This document shows positions 1 through 4,273 of a stretch of 5,084 bases of DNA, one piece after another; position 1 is the first letter of the stretch; each line of letters starts with the position of its first letter. Origin of the DNA: Methanobacteriota archaeon (GTDB lineage Archaea > Halobacteriota > Bog-38 > Methanoflorentales > Methanoflorentaceae); assembly GCA_028679495.1 (NCBI GenBank), contig JAJRBK010000088.1, positions 1 to 5,084 on the forward strand. The letters run 5' to 3'. The position numbers and the translations under genes are program-made. The notes beneath the pieces are model-generated. The model saw only the letters and a program-made list of their open reading frames with translations. It did no database searches and had not been told where the DNA came from.

Positions 1-1480
1 ACGTGTTCAAGCGAGAGGCGATCAAAGCGAGAGGGGTAGTAGACAAATGTAATTTCGCTAGTGTCTGTGCGCTTGTCGAAGAGAGAAAATTTGTGGTTAT
101 AGTATTTGTAAGTGCACGAATAAGAAGAGGAAAGGTCGATCTTCCGCCGGCGTACGCATTCCACAGGAGCGTGATCATCAAAAATAGAATGACAAATAGA
201 AGGGTAATTCCGCTGTGTCGGGGCTCCTTAGACGAGGTTCGTAAAAGCGCCTTAGACTTCCATAAGGCGAGATTTTTGTTGGGCTTAACGGTGCCACGCG
301 CGCCGCGATCCATCACGAACAACAGAGCGTAAACGATTATCAGTTCGAACATGAACAGGTATGAGATTCCATAATGTGAAACAATCATTGCGCTAGAGAA
401 CAGTATCAGTAAGCTTTCTTTCGTCCTTTTGTTAAACGTCTTGTTGAAGATCATTAAAAGAGCGAGCACTAAAAAGAGCTGAGCGATCTCTTCTCTTGCA
501 AGGGCTGCCATCTCAACGGAGAACTGTGGCATAGCGACAAAATAGAAGCTGGCTAGAAACGCTGGAGTATCGCTCGTGTGCCTGCGAAAGAACTGATACA
601 GCGCAACTGGAACGAGGGCATAAATGATTGGATATACGATTTTAAACAACGAGGTGGTGTCGATAGCACAGATTTTCATTAGTACAGGAGCTAATATGGA
701 TATGCTTAGTACCGAATTGTACCTCGCGATATTCATACCGACATAAGATCCATAGTCTACAGCGTATGCCGGATTCCAGATCGCATTGTTTGCTACGACA
801 TTTGCCACGTTGGCTTCACCAAAGACATCCCACCCCCACAAGTAGTGCGATATCAGAGTATTAGAAAGCAGAAGTGAAAGCGATATCGAAAAAATAGCGA
901 GGGGGTACATGGACCCATCAGCTGCTTTGTGCGAGGTGATAACAATCACCACAGCACCAATGCAAATCAGCAGAAACGGGATTAGACCGTTTGTCTCGTA
1001 ATTGTTCACTAGATACGTGCCGAAAATGCTTAAAAACGGCAGCAGTAGTAAACATAAAAAGCCAGGCGATAGCGCATTCAAGTGGAGGTGCGTCGGTGCT
1101 GCAAAATCCTTGTCCCTAGCATAGCAGGCGATACAGAGTCCGACTAGGGCCGCGCTATAAGCGAGAATCAAGTGGGACGACGAAAGCGGATCATTGAAGC
1201 CTACGAAAGGGAGAGAGAGGTTTAAGAGCATCCCGGTAAACATAATGAGAGAAATACTTATGCCTACGGCATATAGGGGGGTCTCAACGCTGCCCAATTT
1301 ATGCAACCGAAAGACGCGTAAGACGGCTATTCCAGGGATATATAGAAGGCAAACGCAACCTACAACCTGCTGAAGTAAAGGACTTAAAAATCCGTTAGAA
1401 TTGATAAAAAAAGCCGTCCACAACAGGGCCAGCATAACGAAGGAAAAAAGCACGAAACTGCTTATTCTCCAGTCATTCAT
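1..1480 (-). CDS. DUF2206-family polytopic membrane protein, possible GT-C-type glycosyltransferase (3' end off window)
   Basis: Reading the minus strand from ATG 1480-1478 gives 493 uninterrupted codons to the left edge, so the C-terminus is missing. The product is very hydrophobic, with about 9-11 predicted membrane segments. Residues ~35-92 (LYIPGIAVLRVF, then a hydrophobic stretch ending in LNLSLP) resemble the DUF1616-type N-terminus. After a hydrophobic segment at ~192-213 comes the exposed motif WGWDVFGE (215-222), then RYNSVLSISILAP (253-265), FKIVYPIIYALVPVALY (279-295), an acidic/basic AALAREEIAQLF stretch (325-336) and VSHYGISYLFMF (367-378). This order matches my memory of DUF2206, a mainly archaeal family of unknown function. 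An acidic loop motif in a polytopic protein suggests a GT-C glycosyltransferase using a lipid-linked sugar; this is inference. An alternative in-frame ATG at 1504-1502 adds eight residues (MKLCNPLE); tandem TAG stops at 1542-1547 limit any longer form. Neither start has a clear Shine-Dalgarno site. It is divergent from the flippase. Confidence 0.85.
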   Translation of the reverse strand, partial: MNDWRISSFVLFSFVMLALLWTAFFINSNGFLSPLLQQVVGCVCLLYIPGIAVLRVFRLHKLGSVETPLYAVGISISLIMFTGMLLNLSLPFVGFNDPLSSSHLILAYSAALVGLCIACYARDKDFAAPTHLHLNALSPGFLCLLLLPFLSIFGTYLVNNYETNGLIPFLLICIGAVVIVITSHKAADGSMYPLAIFSISLSLLLSNTLISHYLWGWDVFGEANVANVVANNAIWNPAYAVDYGSYVGMNIARYNSVLSISILAPVLMKICAIDTTSLFKIVYPIIYALVPVALYQFFRRHTSDTPAFLASFYFVAMPQFSVEMAALAREEIAQLFLVLALLMIFNKTFNKRTKESLLILFSSAMIVSHYGISYLFMFELIIVYALLFVMDRGARGTVKPNKNLALWKSKALLRTSSKEPRHSGITLLFVILFLMITLLWNAYAGGRSTFPLLIRALTNTITTNFLSSTSAQTLAKLHLSTTPLALIASRLNT

Positions 1481-1523
1481 TTCTAGTGGGTTACAAAGCT
1501 TCATGTTTGTATGGATGCTCTGC

Positions 1524-1562
1524 TTGCACTTGTTGGCTGCTGGCTACTAACTATAAGTGCAA
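1524..1562. repeat. 8-bp perfect inverted repeat upstream of the DUF2206 gene
   Basis: TTGCACTT (1524-1531) and AAGTGCAA (1555-1562) are exact reverse complements separated by 23 bases. The element lies 20-80 bases upstream of the two possible DUF2206 starts and overlaps the TATA-like CTTATAG on the minus strand, a position suited to an operator. Inverted repeats of this length can arise by chance in a region this size, so confidence is low. Confidence 0.3.
1551..1557 (-). promoter_or_regulatory. Candidate archaeal TATA box for the DUF2206 gene
   Basis: The minus strand reads CTTATAG here. If it acts as an archaeal TATA box, transcription would start about 25 bases downstream near position 1528, leaving a short leader before ATG 1504 or ATG 1480. 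There is no obvious purine-rich BRE next to it, and the motif overlaps one arm of the 1524/1555 inverted repeat. This is a weak, position-based call. Confidence 0.2.
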
Positions 1563-1631
1563 TGCTACATACTTTACTTTCTTAGGCCTTCTTGTACGCT
1601 TTCTTCATGTATCAGGCAAGCTCTGCACGTT

Positions 1632-1679
1632 AACTACTGCTTGCGCCGATTTTGAAGAGGGCATGCTGTAGCAGTAGTT
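1632..1679. repeat. 10-bp perfect inverted repeat in the intergenic region
   Basis: AACTACTGCT (1632-1641) and AGCAGTAGTT (1670-1679) are exact reverse complements with a 28-base spacer that contains the palindrome GCATGC. A 10-base perfect match at this spacing is expected only about 0.03 times in a region this long, so it is a better candidate than the other repeats for a protein-binding site or an RNA stem. There is no downstream T-tract, so a terminator is unlikely. Confidence 0.4.
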
Positions 1680-1865
1680 CCTGCATAGATCTCGTGTTCA
1701 AAAGCTGCACTGCGTAATTCAATAATATTAATTATGACGTAAGCATCTAATTGGCTTCTCGCGTTTTCAGCAGTTGGTCTGCCACGCACGCCGTTACACT
1801 TCGAACTCAGGCAGTACACGCTTCGTTACATCTCATTATCAGGTTTGAGGTGCGCTCATATTCAT

Positions 1866-1882
1866 ATGCTTCGGCCGAGCAT
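1866..1882. repeat. Short hairpin with a GC-rich loop
   Basis: ATGCT (1866-1870) pairs with AGCAT (1878-1882) around the seven-base loop TCGGCCG, with a further possible U-G pair. The loop contains most of the 8-base palindrome TCGGCCGA (1871-1878). The arms share the ATGCT core of the hexamer cluster, which is the main reason for noting it. Confidence 0.25.
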
Positions 1883-1925
1883 TCAAGAGGAATTCATTGC
1901 GACTCCTGTACTTGAACTGGTTACC

Positions 1926-1969
1926 GATGCTAACAGCATCCTTTTGTTGATGCTATAACAACAATTTTT
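1926..1969 (+). promoter_or_regulatory. Overlapping alternative stem-loops followed by a T-run
   Basis: GATGCT (1926-1931) and AGCATC (1935-1940) form a perfect 6-bp stem with a three-base loop. AGCATC can instead pair with a second GATGCT (1949-1954). A third option pairs TTGTTG (1944-1949) with CAACAA (1959-1964) around a nine-base loop, directly followed by five Ts (1965-1969). The options partly exclude one another, as in an attenuator or a terminator/antiterminator switch. It lies about 170 bases before the flippase start. The stems are short and mostly AT-rich, so a cluster of DNA operator sites is an equal alternative. Confidence 0.3.
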
Positions 1970-2111
1970 ATGCCGCCAACGGCTTTATCAAGACCTTTAT
2001 TCGCTTGAAATGGAAGAAAAGCTTAAGCAGTGCGAATCGATGTAGTTCCTGGTCACCATTACCGTTCAAAAACCGCATATACTTCGAGATATTGATCCGG
2101 TTGTTGAGCAC
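1968..2111 (-). CDS. Candidate small protein of 47 residues, GTG start with a strong Shine-Dalgarno site
   Basis: On the minus strand a GTG at 2111-2109 is preceded, four bases away, by AGGAGG within a GAGGAGGAG tract (2114-2122). It opens a 47-codon frame ending in TAA at 1970-1968. The product begins MLNNRINISKYMRF and continues through a basic/hydrophobic C-terminal half rich in F, L, K and R (FALLKLFFHFKRIKVLI). I do not recognise it. It has no cysteine or catalytic-looking motif, and the C-terminal half could be an amphipathic or membrane-associated helix. It lies wholly upstream of the flippase start that I prefer and points away from it, in the DUF2206 direction. An open frame of this length is common by chance; the ribosome-binding site is the only real support. 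A similar strong site occurs by chance at 3697, which lowers confidence. Confidence 0.2.
   Translation of the reverse strand: MLNNRINISKYMRFLNGNGDQELHRFALLKLFFHFKRIKVLIKPLAA
2068..2082 (+). promoter_or_regulatory. Candidate BRE/TATA promoter for the flippase gene
   Basis: AAAAACC (2068-2074) followed by GCATATAC (2075-2082) resembles an archaeal purine-rich BRE plus TATA box. Transcription would start about 25 bases downstream near 2105, some 35 bases before the ATG at 2140. If real, it rules out translation from the upstream in-frame ATG at 2005, which would lie outside the transcript. The call rests on motif and spacing only. Confidence 0.35.
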
Positions 2112-2139
2112 CGCTCCTCCTCGGTCTTATGCTGCTATT

Positions 2140-3597
2140 ATGGATCTATACAGAGACTTTACGAAAGGAGTGGGTCTTGCAGGTGTTGCCTACGCTCTCA
2201 TAAGCGTTAGCGGCATCATTTTGCTCCCCATCTTGACTAGGGGCCTCTCTATTGGAGACTATGGCGCGTACGTGCAAGTTACTACGACCGTAGCCCTGTT
2301 GGCATTCCCGTTGACTCTGGGATTATCAGTCGCGTTAGTCAGGTTTACGGCTTTGGCTGGAGCTCAAGCAGATATACGAGAAGACTTCTACTCACTCTTT
2401 CTTGCTATAACCTTATTCAACACGCTCGTATCTGGCATCCTCTTCTTTCTGTCACGACCTCTCGCTGAGTACTTATTTAATGGGAATCTCACAGTTGCCG
2501 AGATATTACCCTTAATCACGTTGTTTGCATCGTTAAATTTATTCTTGCTCGACTTTTTCAGAGCGTTCCAGCAACCCGGCAGATATGCATTTTTTATTTT
2601 GATTCAAACGTATGCTGGCGTCGTTTTCATCTCTTATTTTGTCTTCTCAGGTAGTGGTTTACCTGGGGCCGTGCTTGGCTTGTTGACGGCCCAAGTCGTT
2701 CTGTTTCTGATGATATTATCTATCGTCGTTGCCAGAATTGGAATAGCGATCCCACGTCTGAAGCACCTGCGAACATATATGTTATTTTGTGTGCCACTTA
2801 TTCCAGCAAATCTTGCGTTTTGGGTAGTAAATTCAAGCGATCGCTATCTTATTGGCGTTCTTTTGGGGGCTAGCTATGTGGCCTATTATGCTCCGAGTTA
2901 CACTCTGGGCTTTGTCAGTTCAATACTCGCTTGGCCACTTACCTTGATGTTGGCTGCTTTCCTGCCTAAACATTATGATGACGCCGATGTGGCTGTAGTA
3001 AAGACCGTATTCAAGTACACGTTGAAGTACTTCCTAGCTGTGGCCATTCCTTCTGTCTTCATAGTCTCTTCCTTGTCACGACCACTGTTGCTCTTGCTTT
3101 CAACGCCTGAAATTGCCGACAATGGTTATCTTGTTACCCCTTTTATCGCCGTCAGCGCGCTGCTGTGGGGGGTTGGGTCAATATTGACAGAGATTTTCGT
3201 ATTAGGAAAAAAAACAAGGACTATAGGGGTACTGTGGGCGATGTCTGGAGGCATGAATGTTGGTTTAAACATCCTTCTACTCCCACGCTTTGGAATAATA
3301 GGGGCGGCAGTAACAACACTTGCCTCGTTCTTATTCACCTTCATTACTACGTTATACTATTCGCGCGGAACCATGACGTTTGACATAGATGCTCGGTTCA
3401 TCTTTAAGAGTATATGCGCTTCGCTCGCTATGACAGTAGTCATCCTCGGTTTAGAGTTTGGAAGCAAATTCAACGCTCTAGTTGCTGCGAGCGCTGGTGC
3501 TATCGTGTATATTGTGCTTATATTTCTTATGAAAGGTTTTGACAAGGCGGAGTTGAGCTTCATTACGCAACTATTTAAAAATGCACTTGGCAGATGA
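2140..3597 (+). CDS. Oligosaccharide flippase (Wzx-like, MOP/PST superfamily)
   Basis: This 485-residue polytopic protein has about 14 predicted membrane helices. It should move lipid-linked oligosaccharide across the cytoplasmic membrane for surface polysaccharide or glycoprotein assembly. Family marks in order: the N-terminus MDLYRDFTKGVGLAGVAYAL (1-20), ILLPILTRGLSIGDYGAYVQ (27-46), DFFRAFQQPGRYAFF (138-152), PLIPANLAFWVVNSSDRYLIG (219-239) and, near the C-terminus, LNILLLPRFGIIGAAVTTL (376-394), the typical 'N-LLIP-xGIxGAA-aT' signature. The frame also opens at ATG 2005, but those 45 extra residues are polar, unlike the family and without a membrane segment; starting at 2140 gives the usual family length and N-terminus. 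No Shine-Dalgarno site precedes 2140, so a short-leader or leaderless mRNA is likely. Stop is TGA 3595-3597. The frame is intact, with no sign of decay. Substrate cannot be told from sequence. Confidence 0.92.
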   Translation: MDLYRDFTKGVGLAGVAYALISVSGIILLPILTRGLSIGDYGAYVQVTTTVALLAFPLTLGLSVALVRFTALAGAQADIREDFYSLFLAITLFNTLVSGILFFLSRPLAEYLFNGNLTVAEILPLITLFASLNLFLLDFFRAFQQPGRYAFFILIQTYAGVVFISYFVFSGSGLPGAVLGLLTAQVVLFLMILSIVVARIGIAIPRLKHLRTYMLFCVPLIPANLAFWVVNSSDRYLIGVLLGASYVAYYAPSYTLGFVSSILAWPLTLMLAAFLPKHYDDADVAVVKTVFKYTLKYFLAVAIPSVFIVSSLSRPLLLLLSTPEIADNGYLVTPFIAVSALLWGVGSILTEIFVLGKKTRTIGVLWAMSGGMNVGLNILLLPRFGIIGAAVTTLASFLFTFITTLYYSRGTMTFDIDARFIFKSICASLAMTVVILGLEFGSKFNALVAASAGAIVYIVLIFLMKGFDKAELSFITQLFKNALGR

Positions 3598-3619
3598 ACA
3601 TACGCTGCTCGACTATTGC

Positions 3620-3651
3620 CTCCTATCGGCGCATTAGGAGTCGCATAATGC
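3620..3651. terminator. Overlapping stem-loops between convergent genes, possible bidirectional terminator
   Basis: CTCCTA (3620-3625) pairs with TAGGAG (3635-3640) around a nine-base loop. GCATTA (3631-3636) pairs with TAATGC (3646-3651) around another nine-base loop. The two stems share bases and exclude each other. They sit centrally in the 78-base gap between the flippase stop and the stop of the convergent DUF4352 gene, where transcripts from both sides must end. Neither strand has a clear T-tract, so classical intrinsic termination is not well supported. Confidence 0.25.
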
Positions 3652-3675
3652 ACACTTAAGAAGAGTCACATGTAT

Positions 3676-4260
3676 CTAAACGAGACTTACGACAAGAGGA
3701 GGATCGGATGCATAGACAAGCGAAGACACCTGTGCAGTTTCCGACGCCGCGAAGAGTATGTACATCGTGCTTGTGGTGTCGCCATCGAGCGTGTGGTTCG
3801 ATAACGTATCAGCTGAGCATGCCTCACCACACAGAGCGTAGGTGGCGTAGTACGTATGCTTGTCGGATCCGACGAGATACAAATCGGTATACTTAAACGA
3901 CAAGGGGTTGTGCTCGGCATTTGTGACCGTTATGTTGGCGATAAGGTACTTCTCATCGGCAGGCGGAACGAGCGTAGTATAATAAATGTGAGAGTTATTT
4001 GCCGAAAGTCCAACTTGCTCCCACGTAACGCTCACTTCTTGTGTTGCGGCGTTTCCGACCGTGTTGACGCGGAGCACCACTGGACCGCTCGTCGCTTTGG
4101 CGCCTAATGAGGCATGTATCGACGTGGGCGACTCCACATACACGCCATCTGGGTCACTGGCTCCATCGATAAAGAGCACGTAGCAGCTCGTGAGTGTCAC
4201 CAGCATGACGAGGGCAAACGCGCTCAGCGTGATAGCGCGTCCGGTTCTTAGCCGATCCAT
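3676..4260 (-). CDS. Secreted or membrane-anchored DUF4352-like protein
   Basis: The 194-residue product has a basic N-terminus (MDRLRTGR) and one hydrophobic segment (~9-31), then an extracytoplasmic domain. Residues ~104-190, beginning KYLIANITVTNAEHNPLSFKYTDLYLVGSDKHTY, follow the DUF4352 (TRF2-like Ig) pattern: a conserved strand, an 'N...PL' turn, then 'DLYLV.SD...Y', and a late 'LVYASDPP' strand. Such domains are seen in exported proteins of unknown function. LTSC (23-26) resembles a lipobox, but the hydrophobic stretch continues beyond the cysteine (YVLFI), so a plain membrane anchor is just as likely. CGEAC (144-148) could form a disulfide. N-glycosylation sequons occur at N88, N109 and N155. 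ATG 4260-4258 lies 12 bases after the stop of the DUF4012 gene, implying cotranscription and a shared role. Stop is TAG 3678-3676. No enzymatic residues are apparent. Confidence 0.82.
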   Translation of the reverse strand: MDRLRTGRAITLSAFALVMLVTLTSCYVLFIDGASDPDGVYVESPTSIHASLGAKATSGPVVLRVNTVGNAATQEVSVTWEQVGLSANNSHIYYTTLVPPADEKYLIANITVTNAEHNPLSFKYTDLYLVGSDKHTYYATYALCGEACSADTLSNHTLDGDTTSTMYILFAASETAQVSSLVYASDPPLVVSLV

Positions 4261-4267
4261 ACTGCAT

Positions 4268-4273
4268 CTTCCC
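4268..4273 (-). promoter_or_regulatory. Weak ribosome-binding site of the DUF4352-like gene
   Basis: The minus strand reads GGGAAG, beginning inside the TAG stop of the upstream DUF4012 gene and lying seven bases before ATG 4260. The match to GGAGG is partial. Its position supports the ATG at 4260 and suggests translational coupling; a nearer ATG at 4267-4265 is out of frame. Confidence 0.3.

Larger units (their letters stand above)
1514..1954. repeat. Cluster of GATGCT/AGCATC hexamers, candidate operator sites
   Basis: GATGCT or its complement AGCATC occurs at 1514-1519, 1742-1747, 1926-1931, 1935-1940 and 1949-1954. That is five copies in about 440 bases, where roughly 0.2 would be expected by chance. 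I found only three other copies in the rest of the window, all inside coding sequence (near 1226, 3387 and 4916). The shorter core ATGCT/AGCAT also occurs at 1562-1566, 1663-1667, 1866-1870 and 1878-1882. The two copies at 1926 and 1949 share similar flanks (GATGCTAACA and GATGCTATAACA). Binding-site function is inference, and the motif was picked after looking at the sequence. Confidence 0.35.
1481..2139. other. Long divergent intergenic/regulatory region
   Basis: This stretch of about 660 bases separates the divergent DUF2206 and flippase genes. No frame on either strand gives a protein-like translation of useful length: the ~60-residue open frames at 1486-1671 (+) and 1634-1819 (-) have cysteine-rich or irregular composition and no recognisable motif. 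I see no tRNA-like or rRNA-like sequence. It does contain inverted repeats at 1524-1562, 1632-1679 and 1866-1882, stacked stem-loops at 1926-1964, an AT-rich patch near 1716-1736 and repeated GATGCT/AGCATC hexamers. These are listed separately. The likely role is transcriptional control of one or both flanking genes, possibly with a small ncRNA or small ORF. Confidence 0.6.

Noticed and set aside
3..332. Plus-strand open frame of 109 residues
   Set aside because: It lies entirely antisense to the clearly coding DUF2206 frame and has a basic, irregular composition without motifs.
1582..1608. Possible leader peptide MKKAYKKA on the minus strand (ATG 1608, TAA 1582)
   Set aside because: Eight codons, no ribosome-binding site and no amino-acid bias pointing to attenuation of a biosynthetic operon; consistent with chance. 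The TTCTT tracts spaced 10-12 bases in the same place are also too weak to report.
1716..1736. AT-rich patch as a replication origin or attachment site
   Set aside because: It is only about 20 bases long, without repeats of origin-box type or an adjacent integrase or replication gene.
1486..1819. Open frames at 1486-1671 (+) and 1634-1819 (-)
   Set aside because: Neither has a ribosome-binding site, recognisable motif or protein-like composition. I considered a transposase remnant for the minus frame but saw nothing that holds.
1898..3644. TGCGACTCCT near 1898 matching the complement of AGGAGTCGCA near 3635-3645
   Set aside because: A 10-base match between two distant sites is expected several times in a window of this size; the surrounding sequence shows no repeat or attachment-site structure.
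3708..3896. Plus-strand frame of 62 residues with a perfect AGGAGG five bases before its ATG
   Set aside because: It is antisense to the DUF4352-like domain, whose codons explain the motif (the tract encodes DPP on the other strand). The Arg/Cys/His-rich translation is typical of a shadow frame.
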